Source: Pomacea canaliculata (taxonomy: Eukaryota > Mollusca > Gastropoda > Architaenioglossa > Ampullariidae). From it: 64,000 nt of DNA. This document shows, one piece after another, positions 12,213 to 34,499 of the stretch; the stretch's first letter is position 1; the number at the start of each line of letters is the position of its first letter. The stretch is taken from positions 6,231,872 to 6,295,871 of the forward strand of contig NC_037601.1 of NCBI RefSeq assembly GCF_003073045.1, given 5' to 3'. A program made the position numbers and the translations under genes. A model generated the notes under the pieces. That model made no database searches and had not been told where the DNA came from. It saw only the letters and a program-made list of their open reading frames with translations.

Positions 12213-14339
12213 TCACATGTGCAGCAGCGAGATCTCATGAGAGATTTCAGTCCTCTTGTGACCCTAAGACTGGTGGTAGGTAGTGGGAAAAGTAATAAGA
12301 AAGAAGTCTAATTTAAAACTCGCTAAAATGTCGGTTAACATTATGAGGGAGTCTATTTAGCAGTGCCTTTGCGTTTTTTTTGTTTTTGTTTTTGTTTGTT
12401 TGTTTGTTTGTTTTTTCGCCAGGTGTCATTTAGATTCTTCAGACACAACCTCTGCTATCCATTCCACAAAAATCATGTATTTTTATTTTATTTGTATGTG
12501 CTCGTTCGTTTGCATTTGAGGCAAAATTATTTCTATGAGAAGTATTTTTTCAGACACAATACAAAGTTGTGTTTGCGTGTGTCGTTCGCCGTGCAAGTCA
12601 GTTGAACGCGGATTTCAACCTGGCACGGGTGAAAGGTTAATGTCTGGATAAATTTCTCAGACCTTTCACCCGGTGCAAGTTTTAGGAAAAAGTCGGGCAC
12701 GGGTAAAGTAATCTTTCAGTGATAAACCAATCCACCTGACCTGAGCATTACGACGCGTCAACAACCGCCACTGGCAGACTGATGGTGTCGTGTGTTAGAC
12801 GTCAGCAGAACCTCATTTGTTGACGGTAATCCCCTCGGTGTGCGAGCTTTGATGGGCAGTAAGCGTTAACGGCCGCCTAATCGGTGAACCGTTTTCACGA
12901 CCGCAGACCAACGGTGCTGAGCCAAACGCTGTCAAGTGAGTGGAGCGGTAAGCTTCTTGGCGATTGTTGTGCGCTGTCGTCAACACGTTGATTGATGATG
13001 CCACCACCTGAGCAGCGCATTTGCACTGCTTTGCGGCTTGCAAAGCCAAGATCACACAATATTGTTGTGACTACCACACGTGAGTGTACAGAATCATTGT
13101 GTGTGAGAGAGAAAGACGCACGCTCGTAGACACGAACTTTAAAAATATTTCCACATTAAATTCAGTGCCACGCAAAACCGTCGGGTCTTTGATTCTTTCC
13201 CTGGAATTGCAAAGGACCATCATTAATAAAGTATATTACTATATAACAGGAGTAAAAATATTTGGATTTACGAAAACTGACTCCTATACTCATTGCAGTG
13301 ACCGTAGGTCAAGAGAGTGAAAGAAGGGTGTCTGAATGCTGCTTATGCACACATTGAATTGACTGTTTGGTTGAAGACATTGGGTTTAAACCAAGGGTAT
13401 TTAAATTTGTTTATTCACACCTGTGGCTGAAATTTGATTTTGTGGTAGTTTTTTTTTTGTTTTTTGCGTTATATATTTTTTGTTGTGTTATATTTTGTTA
13501 TAAGTGTGTTGCGTTTAACCCTCATGGTTGTAGTCATATATCCCCATGGAGTTTCCACAGTGTTTGTTGTAAGTTTCAAATGATTTTTGGACGTAAACGG
13601 GAGTTGAATACTGCATGTTATAAGGGAGTGTTTCATGTTGTCTATCCAAAGAAATGTGTTAAGAAAACTAACGCATCACGACCTGTTCAGCCAACAATGC
13701 AATGGTTTTGTTGTTGAAAGAATGCATATGCATCGCGAGGAGTGGGATTTAGCTTGCAGCACCTGCTGATCTGATGGCACGTTCACCGTCGTCATCCGAA
13801 GAAACGTTGCTTTTACTGCAGTTAAAAAGCGGCGAGGGGAGAGTTTTGGCGTTTTGTGCCGGACATGCAGCTAATACCATATATATAAAACGCCTAAGTA
13901 GCTCTTAATAGAAGCCATATGCAATGGTGTGCCTGAGGAGAGATCCTAACCCAACCAGCCAAATCGCCATTGCACTGATGAGTAGAACTTTTAAACCATT
14001 TCGCGAGCAGATTGCACTCGGGCGGCAGGGAAGTATAGGTGGAAACAAATTTGAAACCCTAGTTTGCAAACTCCTTGACTACCCTTCGCAACGCCAAAGA
14101 TGCCTGGTCAGCGTGAAAACAAAAACGACACGCGGCTTCGAGCAAAGCCCCTCTCACACAGTCGACTGAATTAAAGCAAGTTTAGTTTAACCATCTACTG
14201 TAAATGTGTCATCGCGTTTCGATGGAGTTATTCCTACCACGAACTACCAGCTGGTCTGCAGCGCATCCCATGGAGGAAAGGAAAAAAAAAAAAAAGAAGA
14301 AAACCTCGCTGACATCACCACCACCACACAGTTAAAACG

Positions 14340-14760
14340 GAAACGGCGTGTGGAAAGTCCAGGCGTACGCGGCCGCCCTAACTTTGTGCTCTGTGGACAT
14401 CTTCGCGAAAAGAAGCTCCTGGTGGTGCTCGCAGCTCACTCCTGGGCAGAGTGCCAGGTGGAGTGCAGTTAATTTTCCGTGGGCGGGGTGGGCGAGGAAC
14501 GGCACAAAGACCCAAGTCGCGTGCATACCTCCTTGCTCCCCACATCCACTCCCCGACCGTTCGCTTCCTGCAGATGGCAAACATAACGCGCGCGGTAATG
14601 GGGCCCGTCTGCGCGCGCAATTTTTCATCGTCGTGTGTCGTCGCGGAGACATCGGGGGCAGAGCTGGCTAAAAGCTACTGCGAGGAACGAGCATTTTCAG
14701 CCTCTTGGCACCGCTGTGTATTCCCAGCATCTTTTGTTTCCTGAAATAGTTGCCTCCAAC
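14340..14760. promoter_or_regulatory. CpG-rich segment, possible promoter or CpG island
   Basis: Far richer in CpG than the surrounding AT-rich DNA. It includes GCGGCCGC near 14368 and runs such as GCGCGCGG and TGCGCGCGC near 14590-14615. Open frames run on both strands, as expected in GC-rich DNA, and none resembles a known protein. It could be an upstream promoter or 5' exon of PSKH1 (5.2 kb away) or of an unrecognised transcript. No TATA box or start could be fixed. Confidence 0.35.
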
Positions 14761-14771
14761 TTCGGATTAAA

Positions 14772-14834
14772 ATGGATCGTGCTGAAGTCGTGCAGCAGCA
14801 GCAGCAGCAGCAGCAGAAGAAGAAGAAGAAATAG
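14772..14834 (+). repeat. CAG/AAG triplet run inside a 20-codon open frame
   Basis: ATG at 14772, seven codons (MDRAEVV), then eight CAG codons at 14793-14816, four AAG and one AAA, then TAG at 14832. If translated this is MDRAEVV followed by eight Gln and five Lys. There is no supporting context, so treat it as a triplet microsatellite that happens to be in frame with an ATG. Confidence 0.5.
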
Positions 14835-16566
14835 CTGCCATCCAATGATTGATGAACTGGGCTCACGACATAGGAAGGCACAAGCAGAGATTATACGCAG
14901 TAGAGTCTTCCACTGTCTAGTTCATCAGCAGGTCTTTCGCATTTTAAAATAACTTTTTTCTTCGGTTTCTTTTTTAAACTGTATGAAAACCCACCGGTCT
15001 TTCTTTTTTTGAAAAAAGTAAGTTCAGTTTTTATAAACAGATCAACACTATATACTCTCTCATAGTTCGTAAGGAGATCGTATGTTTTCCTTCTCAATAC
15101 GGTTTTCTTCCCATTTCGTCGAGTTGGATAGGGGTGGTTGGGGGGATTCTTCCCATTCTGCCGAGCTAAGATTTTGTAATGTAGGCGTGTTCTGACGTTG
15201 ACCGTGCTCACCTCCTTAAAAAAAAAAAAACCAACCAAACAAAACTAGCAGAACCGCCTTAGAAAAAAACTTGTAGCCGCTTGTTTCAATAACAGAATTT
15301 ACCATCTCTTTGTAGTAAAGGCATTAACGCCTTCCTGAATATTTGTGATTTTGCATTTCTTGGTGAAATAATATCTTTTTAAATTTGTAGCTTTGCCGGA
15401 TTATCACACGGTCAGCCCCCAACATTGTACACACACACACACAGTGTAATAGAAACAGCTCTTTAGTATTGTTTGTTTTTAATCTTCCTATACGTCTGCC
15501 TCATTACAAACACACTTTGGATTCTACACATGCTCCATATCTAAAGTTCAACGTTTGTTTTGGATGGTACGTATATTAGCAAAGTGTATTGTACAATGCT
15601 GTAACCATACACTCTCACACATCGATGTCAACCTTTCCCCTGCCCATCAATCAAGCCGAGTTCGGTGGGCGCAGACGCTGGTGATGTATTGACAAAGTCC
15701 GATTGCCAACAAGTCTGGTAAGCTGATTTCCGCCAGCACCGTCGCCGCCGGCGTCTACCTTGCAGACTTGCAGTCGTCTAAAAGGCATATTTCTGTTGGA
15801 GCCAAGATAGGATTATTTTTTTAGAAGAATGTTTTCTCCTCTTTTATAACTTTATAGAACTAGAGAGAATATTTTAAAAATTATAAAAATATTCTACATA
15901 AGAACGGAAGCGTGATGTAACTAGCAATTCATATTTGACAAGCACTTCTGCTTAATGTTTTGCTTCGCGGCAATGAAACTTAAAAGTAGAAAAGACAGCT
16001 CATAGATCTCTTGTAAACCTCAAACAAGCGACGCTAATGTTCCATGATTACTGACTGGATGAACTTTTACACCACCAAAGTGAATTGCGCATGAGCCTTG
16101 TACTGTATGTGGAATTTAATTCTATTTATTTTTAGTGTGCGTATTTGTAATTTGTTCTAAATCTATAGCTTTAAATTGTTAAATTATGTAACATGAATTG
16201 CACAGCAACTTTTCAGTACAACATACATTTTGTTTTTGTCAAATTTTCTCTCTATATTCATAAAGAATGAACTTCCATTAATTATAAAATGCATTCCATA
16301 ATTATAGAACTCATTCTATAGCTACAACATACATTTTATAATGAATTATTTAGCTGTACAGGAGCATTATACAAATAAAATCTGAATGAATTGCATAGCT
16401 AGAGAGAGAGGCGGTTATAAAAATTCTCCCCTTGGCGCCTTAAATTTTTCTTTAGGTGACCTTTTGTCTGTCTGAACTCTCCGCTGGTCCGCCACCCGGA
16501 GTTCAGGGAAACCGACCGGCTGACACCCCGCGACTGACATGCAAAAGTAGCTCACATGTTTGTTTG

Positions 16567-16567
<1 letters not shown>

Positions 16568-16604
<37 letters not shown>
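16568..16604 (+). repeat. (TTA)n microsatellite
   Basis: About twelve uninterrupted TTA/TAT triplets. Many invertebrate LINE or SINE copies end in such a run, but the flanks show no recognisable element. Confidence 0.85.
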
Positions 16605-19600
16605 GGAGTACTGTATGTTTGGGACTGTGAAACTGCGCTCGGTGTGCAAAGATCAAAAGGAGGTTGTAGCAAAATTGGCTGGTTGACAAAACTGTAGGTT
16701 GATAAAGGTGTTGTCCCTCCGGCCTTCACTAGGCTGCGATCTCTGTTGAAGCCATATTCAGTGGGTATAGGTGGGGAGGATATCAGGAGGCAATCATGAG
16801 ATTTTAGATCATGTGTGCAACAACGTCTGCATATTTTGTGAGTCTGAGAAAGAGACAGCTGACCAGAGATGGACATAAATGATAGGCCGGTCAGCAAAAA
16901 GTTAAACAGTGTGCAGTACATGCTATTTCTTATGTGATGCAGAAATAATTCATTATCAACTGTATTTTTGTCTACATTTATTTTTAATGTTACTTTTTTT
17001 TACTGATTAATTGATCGTTATGCAAAAAGAAAACACAAATCCTAAGAATAGTGTAGAGCATAGGGGTGAAAAACAAATGTTAGCTATCTCTTGAGGCAGA
17101 CAATACGATGGTTATTTCCATTTCTGTTAAGCGTTTTTCACGACTAGGTTATATTGTTTAACCGTACCAAACTTCTCACTAATGTTTTAAAAAATTATCT
17201 ACATTTTATGTTTAACATTTTGCTTTGTTTTGACTGTGTTAGTGTAGTAAGGATACATAATCATTTCTTGATTGCAGAGATACATCTGCTTCACTCAGCA
17301 GCTTTCATGCTACTGATTATTCACATAAAATAATAAGAATGGGAGGTCATGTGCTTATTAGAAAGTATCGATAAAAGACCGCATTGAGTTTAAACACTGA
17401 GATGAATTTTTGATTAAAACCGTCGATGTCCCTAGAACATGCCGCATTCCATCGGGGGAAAAAACGTTTGAAAACATCTGGAACTATTTTTATCTCCACC
17501 TCTGCCGAGCGCTTAATTGTTTCGTCCTTGTCATCTTCAAGGCCGCCTCCCCAAGCCAATGGAAGCTCATTTAGAAGTTTACACACGAGCTGTCACTGTC
17601 TGTACAATTACAGTGGTGTGTTTTCTTGCACTCTGCAGGCAGCAGATTCCAGATGCTGACCAGTTTCCTTCAACTTCAGGGTTAATCTGCTAAAGCGACA
17701 TTTAAAGCACATCCACATATAAACAACTAAGCATTGTTCATAAGCCTCTCCTAAATAAAAAAAAGACCGCCAAAGACAAAGAATTGTTTTGATAAATATT
17801 TTGGATGGGCCTTAACACAAGGGGGTCAAGGTGATCACTGAGAAGATGAGGGTAAAGGATGCATGATAAACATTAGAGTTCACATTCACTTGCTGAGGAC
17901 GTCATGCGAATGCATGTTCGACCACGTAAACGGAAAAAAGAATTCATGGTCCTTAACAAAGAAATAGCACATGCCTTAATACATGTACCAACATACACTC
18001 AAACCAATGTACAGACACTAACTCGTCTTTTCTAAAAGGGCGCAATGGAGTGGAATTTTTTAATGATTGGGCAAAGCTCAACGTAAGATATTTTTCTCCA
18101 AATCTGGGTGAATACCCTTCCACCCTGTCTTTCTCGAGATATTTGCCCACAAGCATCACCATACATATAACAAGACGCACCCAGAAACACAGACGTTAGA
18201 GTCCCGTTCATGATTTCGTTTACGTTGTGAAGGCAGAAGGAAAATTAAGCCTTTATTCTCAAGAAAAGAGTAGCAAACATCGGAGTTTTAAGTGTGTCCG
18301 CATGCCAATAAGAGAATTTGTATCTTATGTTAATTAGGCATATCTGTACAAACATGACGTCATAATTTAGACGTTTAGTGTGTGGATGGTGACGTTTGTA
18401 GGTGTTCATCTCGAGAACGGAACGAGTATTTTCGCCCACATTAAATCAACCGCATTTTAAATAAAGTTCGGTAAATAAAAGTATCAATCAACAGTGAAAG
18501 ATTTCCTGAATCAAAGCTTTGTTACTATGTTAAACACAACGACCAACGCGAACAGCAGACAAACTGTTAAACTGCGATTGGAAGGTGGCGCTGTTTTAAA
18601 GAATTTACATATCGCTTCATATTACAATGTTTGGTACAAACATTTGAATTGTTCTAAGAATCATTTTCAAATGATATCAGCTTAGGATAGGCGAAGATGA
18701 AAGTGCTTATAACAACTATATATCTGCAAACATTCAGGACCGCTGAGAGCCAGAACGGGCTCCGGCAGACGACCTGTCAAAGCCCTTCGTAATTGTAATC
18801 GTAAATTATTTTCCAGTAATGATATGCTTACAATTCGATTGTAATTCATTACATTTCATTTATAACGTAATATAGAGTGCAAACATTCGGACAAATGCGC
18901 TAGTATCTACATCGACCAGTACTTGACGATAGAGTTGCTTACGCGTGAATGGTTATATAGTAAATGGGGAAAACTGATGTAGTATAAAAGGATCAAAGGA
19001 TTACCCCGCTCCAAAGAAAAAAAATCATCTGAGTGAGGAATGTAACGTCAACCTTTCTTAAAAAGAAAAATGAAAGGAAAAAGATCCACTGCATGACCAA
19101 GGGTGGGTCCCCTTCACAGCCGCGAGGGCCCGAGTACATCAGACACCTGATCCCCCCACTCTATCTCGTCAGGCCTGTAAGGCTGTAAATAACATTTCTC
19201 ATCCCCAAACCAGTTTAACTATATACCTTTTCTGCACCTCAAAACGATCTGTTCAGACAAGCTATAATAAGTTAGGATGTTCCCGAGGCATTGAAGAGAA
19301 ATACGCTGCGCTTCTTCACACGCTAACGACTTCTTCCAAGATTCCAGTTTCCGGTGGCACTTCACGCTTCGTACAATGAACTCTACTGCAACCTGTGCGC
19401 AGGAACTGTTACTCACAATGCACAAAATCTTTCTATCAAGATTGCTCGTCCCAAGTTAAACGCAGATCTCGTTTTTCGTCTCATTAGTTGTCTGCGTTAG
19501 TATCAATCTTGACGACAACAAAAGCGAATACCGATGATAGCAGAGTAAGATTTAGTTGTTATAACAACATGTGACGTCATAACAGATCACGTGATTGCGC

Positions 19601-19985
19601 TGACCGTTCCACAAAGAGGTGCTTGTTTCGGAGTAAAGATCGCTGCGCATTGATCAATTAACAAATAATTGCGAAAAGATACACCGTATTTGCAATATAT
19701 TATTTTATAAGTTAGGCTTAACGCTCTTCCTGCTTGAGATTGAGGGTTATAATACAATCGTAAGTAAATCGCCACCATTGAGTAAGCATTATTTTCTGCC
19801 GCGTAAAGATATAGCCGCACAGCACCCGATTCTGCAGAAGTTTGTGCCAGAACCATGGAGGAATCCATGTGAATTGTGGTATTACGGCACATTCTTCTAT
19901 TTTGCTCACCCCACCACTGTGTTTTCATCCCCTTTTGTCGTGGCGAGGGGATGAACAAGATCACCAAGGACAGTTTCGAGCCGCT

Positions 19986-28632
<8,647 letters not shown>

Positions 28633-31600
28633 CCAACCTTTTGTAGCCTTATGTGATGGTTTCCTTTTTTTTTTCGTCTTTCGTCCTCAGACGGGTTCAT
28701 GGCATGTTACTGTTTTGGAAGGCAGATTGGTTGATGGCTGCAGACTGAATAGGGTTGTTTTTTTGTTTTGTTTTTGTTTTTGGTGGGGGGAGGTGTCACA
28801 CTTTATTCAAGGCCATGGCTTGCAGTTTCTTCAAAAATAACTTGACAAAACACAATTTCTGTTTGGGGGACATAAAGTTTATAAATGCATGTTGTTAAAG
28901 CCACTTTACATGGCTAGGTTGTTGGTGATCAGCAATGAGTGTTGAATTCCATCCAGTTCCTAATTTTCGTAACAATGATATATCAGTTCTGACTGATTCA
29001 AGTGCCAAAAAGTAGATGCATGGTGAGTTCTGAGTTTTGTTATGCTGGTCTTCACTGCTGTCCCTCTTGATTTTCTGAAAATTCTCAAAGCCAACACATT
29101 TGTGATAATGTGCTTTGAAAACTGATTTATAGTTGGCTGGTGCTGCAAGTTACTGCTGTTATCCTGATCAAAAGAAGTACTAGTATAAGTGTAACAAGGA
29201 GATAATAACTACAAAATGACCACAAGAATACTTGCATACTGAAAGTACTGGACTGCTGAAAGGAAGAACTTGGACAGATAAACACAAAGGAAAGAAAAAG
29301 CATTTTGACTTTGTGGTTGTTACAGATTTACAGGTTAAGCAATTGTCACTCCTACTGCCTACGTCATGTTTGCCTATTTGGAGTGCTTGAAGAGAGGAAG
29401 CTCACACAAACAAAAGAATGTTGTCTGCCTTAGTCTAGAGGTCAGTTTTGAAAGGGGTTAACTTTTGACTAAGTGCAGACACTGTGTCCTTGGTGTTCAC
29501 AAAAAAATAGTTTACAGCACAGAGCAGCCTTGAAGGTCTCTTACAGTGGCCCAAGATGATCTTTGCTTCCTGCAGTATTTATTTTCAACAGGGCTGAGTG
29601 TATCATGACCAATGCCTCAGACACTTTGAGATAATGCCAGCATTGAAATAGACTGCTAGTTAGTATACTTCATTCTGAGTGTATGCGATTCTTGACAGCC
29701 TCTGTATTTTTGTCATAGTGTTTACAAGGGGTGAATGTGGAATAAAATAGCACTGAATATTTGATGAAAAGAATGTTGGATGGGGGTGTGGTGGTGGTGG
29801 AATAGTAAGTTTTGCTGTTTACAGCACTTTCATTTTTGAGAGGCCAGATGGTGAAGAGCGTTTGCAGCACACTTGGTTTGAAACTCAAAATGCTCAGTCA
29901 GCATCCCTTAATACTAGTTTGATTGAGAAGGCCTGACTTTGGATCTTCTCCTGTGTGCCATCACACATTTCAGCTGACCACTCTTGGATGTGAAGTGGCT
30001 AGACACTCTTTGGTGTAAAAGGTAATGTGGGGTTGTATTTTAGAGGATAAGTTGAAATAGGCATCATACCTGATAATTACTCATCAAACTTGCTTAGCGG
30101 ACAGTACTTCTTATAATAATTAGCTAAGAATAAGTTTTGAAAGTTATTCTAAAATTGGTCAACTCCTTTTCCTGACTCTACATGTCATACTTTTGCTCTG
30201 CTCATAGAAATATACCATATGACAGGTAAATCATAGAAACCCATATTAAATGATCTAACACAATATAAAACATTTGTTCATAATTTTACAGAGCAGTGAT
30301 TAATGCTGGATCATACAGTTGTCAAAGTTTTATGTCCTTGAACCTTTGGAGTTTCAGAAGCACTTAGAAAAAGTATTAGCATTGTTGACCACTTTCACTT
30401 GCAACAGATTTTATATACATATATGTGTATAGTTTCATTTATTCATAGCAGTTTTTAGTCTTTTTTGTTGTTGTTCATTCTTCTAAACAATATGTAAATA
30501 AGCCAGTTTTAGAGAGCTACTGTTATCATTTAGCATGCATTATGTGTCTGAAAGGTGAGAGGGTGAAAAGTGTTCAGTGACTTTTGAAAGTGATTTTATA
30601 TCCTGAAGATTGTGTTTTGGTGGATGTAGAGTGTTCAAAAAAGCTAATTGGTAATGCTAATAACCTTGAATTTCAGGGTGTCAAATCAAAAGTGTTTTGG
30701 GTTTTTTTTTTTTGAATAAGCATAGATATTTTTCTCAAAATCACTCAGGATTGATGATGAAAGTGGCATAATTATTTTCTCATTAAATTATATTAACTCA
30801 TGTCATGTGCTATATATAGTTACAGAACCATGACCTAATTAGACCTCAGCCATTGAGTAAGAGCGAGAGATATGATGTGTGTCTGGATATGTGTGCAAGC
30901 CTGTGAAAAAAGATGGAATCTTTTTTTTATGGCTGAGAATATATGTATCTGCATTTTAAATTGCAGATGCTTAGAAATGAATGAGAAAATATGAGTGTTA
31001 AAAAAAAAAGGTGGATTTGTTTCAAATGAAAGGACTGCATTTTTTTGGTAATTGATAAAAGTCAGATATTTTCACATGCATGTTTTATGTTGGCAAATAA
31101 TGTGAAATTTTGGAATAGAACATATTACAGATCTTGCTGGTTGGTTCGCACCACTATGACAAGTCATAAACCAATCCAGTATAAAATATTGATGTTTCAG
31201 AATCTGGGAAATTTTGGTACGTAGTATCATAAAGATGCATTGCAAGACCTGTTTTCTTTCATGAAGTTCACAATGTTTAAAAATTAAAAGTTTTGTCTTT
31301 CCCCTCCCTCCCCTGATGGTACCATTTTGATGGCAACATTGCTTATCATATATAGTTGTGTAATCAAGGTGTACAGAATGCATGGAAAGATAATGAAATT
31401 GTACTAAATTCTTAATGCCATCTAATGATTATTTTCTTTTGTTTCACTTTTTACATATTTGTTTGCTGAAATCCATTTTCATGTTGTACATGTGCATATG
31501 TTCATATAGGTGCTAAGTATTATGTTTGTGATAATTTCTATAGAAGATCCTGCAGGTTCCCCAGTAATGCAGTGTTCTTCGTCACGTCAAAAAAACATGT

Positions 31601-34499
31601 AATAGAAGTCAGTTTACATTGTTTAATTAGCTTGACAGATGTGTTCAAGCAATTTTTCATTTTAAGATGCAGATGATTTGATATTTTCAGAAAGCTGAAT
31701 TGATTTAGTCATTTGTTTTGTAACTGTAAATTAATATTTATTTAATTGCCAAAGTGAAGAGCTGAGAAATAACCTGAAGGTGTCTTAAAACTAGTCTGAT
31801 AAAGACTATCATTGCTTTCAGTTTGGTCACCTGTGAAATCTGTGCGGATTTTTTCATGAGACTTTTAAAAATTATAGCAAATATAGCATGACACTGCTGT
31901 CAGGAGACGTTTCCTGACTGCCTGGTCCCCGTTGCATGTGCAGTGAATGCTATTGAAAGGCTGCTGAAGACTAGTTGGTCTTAAGTGTCTTTTACAGTCA
32001 CCTTTACTCGTGTGAAGGGGAAACAGACAGTTCTGTATGGTGTAGAAAACTTCCTCCGTCGACCCAGCTGTCCAGAATGGGTGCCAGACTCTAAAGAGGG
32101 TTGGATAAAGGCAAAGCCATAATGAAAGAGAGATTGTCAATGCCCTCACACACAAAAAAACATGGCCCCAAGAATAGTGTCATCTCTAACAACTCATCCA
32201 CCAATCAGGTTAGGGAAAAAGGGCTAGGGAATGAGCTTTAACTCTTCATCTTATCCTGGTGAAAATCTGGTGTTGAATTCTACACTTTAAGCTGGAAAAG
32301 GGATTGGTGGGTATGGGAAAACTAGAATTATTTAGAAATAGAGAATGGTTATTTAATGAGAATTATATTTTTCTATTGTTCTTACATACAAAAGTATCTA
32401 AAATTGTTCCCACAACAGCTAGTTTAGTGATTCATTACTTATTCATGATCTATGCATGCAGTAGGTCTTTTATAATTGTAATAAATTTTCATCTCTTTGC
32501 AAAGGTCACTTAAGAATTCATCTGCTTTTATGATTAATATTTTTGAGTGATTTTTAAAGATATTTTAGTTTTGTTTTTGCTTTCAGTACGAGTCTTAATA
32601 CGGTCAACAAACTGTGAGATTTGTAGAGTATTCGTCCAAATGTCATTTTGATAATACTTAAAAAAAACCCAACTAATTCTGCTTTTTGCTTAGTCATTGA
32701 AGATGTACTTCTGGAATACAGAAACTGATAGTTGGTGGTGACATTTAACACCAAGGATGTGCTTTTCTTCTGGATATAGCATATCCAAGAACAGTTTCAG
32801 ACTTAAATATTAATAAAAGATTTATCTTGTTGTCATGAGATTTATAACTTATTTTTTTACTTTTGATTTAAAAAGCATGTAAAAGGAAAACAAAGGTTTT
32901 TCTTTTTGGTTTGAAAAGTTGTACACATGAACAATTTGGGAAGTTCTTTTCACTGATAGCTTTCTGTCTTCAGTAATGGTGATTGTTGGTGGTCTAGCTT
33001 TTTAAAGTTTTTTTTTATAACTGAATCAACTGCTGCTTTTAAAATGTTCACATCTGAGCACTGTCCTAAAGAATATTTTTGCTAAAAGAGGTTACATTTT
33101 AAATAATATCTAGTAAAAGCAGTTTCTTTGTGCGAACTTTTTTCCCATAGAAACCAATGTCAAGATTTGTTTCAAGAGGAAACTGTTGAAAAGTTATTAA
33201 TCAGTGGTAAAAGGACAAATTATTTTAATGCTGAAATTGAAAGAACTCGTGTATTGAATATGATATTACGTTTTTTTTGTGTCCATTGTGCTGTCGTTTT
33301 AAGAGATGCACCTTTACCCCCACCTCTAGAGCCAGATTAGCTGATTTCATGACCACCTTGTGAAGTATGCTTTTCCTTTTTGCAAAGAATGATTGTCTTT
33401 ACAATCAGGTGGTTACAAATATTTTCCTTCATATTCTGATGTTGTAGTATGTGAGAAAAGAGTCTGCAAGATGGGATAAATGTGTGAGAAAATGTTTTAT
33501 GATGAAACTCATTATGCTTTTTTCAGTCTGGATTTGATTAGCATAATTAAAGTACAACATTAAATTTAACAAATCATCCATTTTAAGTTTGCATTCATTG
33601 GATATCAATACCAGCAGAATATAGCCTCTTTCTTGTCTTCAGGTCTCATGATAGTTACACCATACCTGTAGCTATATTTACGTGTGCTTTGTCAAGACCT
33701 GTAGATCTAGTACAGATGTCTGGGCATAGAAATCAGTCTTTTAATGCAGTTCTGCTTTTTGTTCCTATTTTAGGGAGATTCATTACCTGTGTTTCAAGTT
33801 TAAATTAAAAAAAGTTGTATCTTACTGTAGTGTGTGAACTTTTGCAAGTGAGAAAGAGGAAAAATTAAATCAGTTATAAAATTCTAGTATTTTTACTTAT
33901 CGGAGGTCTTGGATTTAAAATTTCATGTTTTATATGGATAAATCTGGAAATTAAGGTTTTTAAACTTTAAGTTGAACTTTTTTTTTGGTCACTGCTTCTT
34001 CTGCTCTTTTAGCTAGGTTTTTCTACAAACTTCTATCTTTTCTAGCACTTCACTTGTCTTTCTGGGACCATTCTGTTGAAAAGTACAAGTGCAGGGATGA
34101 AGGAAGATGAATCAAGTACTGGATGAGGCTTGGGTGGTTGGAGTTCATCACATTATGGACTCTTCTTTCTTGGTGCATGTTTTAAAACTCATAAAAGCAT
34201 TTATTTTTCCCTTTTTCCTAAATCACAACAAATTGCAGATAACCGAAGCCAAATATGAATCAGCAGGAAAAGAGCATGACTGTACAATTAAAAAGAATGC
34301 TGTTCTCAGCAGCAACACAAATCTCAAATATTTGCATTTGTTGATCATTTCTTGCACATGGAACACTTTAAACGTCACTCTCTCAGACACAAAGAGTTCA
34401 CAGAAAGAAGGGCACATAAATGCATATTTTGAAGCACACTACAAAAGTATGTCACCTGACAAGACTATAAGAAACGTAGGCTTTAAAATAAAACAGCTG
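28633..34499. other. Convergent 3' region between PSKH1 and WDR89
   Basis: AT-rich sequence without recognisable coding exons, lying tail-to-tail between the two stop codons. It presumably includes the PSKH1 3' UTR (AATAAA candidate at 29741-29746) and, at the right end, the WDR89 3' UTR (minus-strand AATAAA at 34200-34205). A 143-codon open frame at 34107-34538 (+) overlaps the WDR89 last exon in antisense, resembles nothing known and is not called. Confidence 0.6.

Larger units (their letters stand above)
11483..19985. other. Gap between DDX27 and PSKH1
   Basis: An 8.5-kb stretch without a recognisable complete gene. It includes an orphan coding-like piece at 12057-12212, a T/G-rich simple repeat near 12370-12414, a more GC-balanced region at about 12.6-14.8 kb with a CpG-rich core, and a (TTA)n run at 16568-16604. 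The open frames of 60-116 codons in it have low-complexity or unrecognisable translations and were left out. Upstream non-coding exons of PSKH1 could lie here, but none could be shown. Confidence 0.5.

Noticed and set aside
13367-13717. 116-codon open frame
   Set aside because: Phe/Val/Cys-rich low-complexity translation from T-rich DNA; no recognisable domain.
14348-14671. Overlapping 80-107-codon open frames on both strands
   Set aside because: Expected from GC-rich DNA with few stops; no family similarity and no splice structure.
19842-19985. Upstream in-frame ATG extending PSKH1 by 48 residues
   Set aside because: It would bury the acylation motif MGCVSSK, which must be N-terminal as in PSKH1 of other animals.
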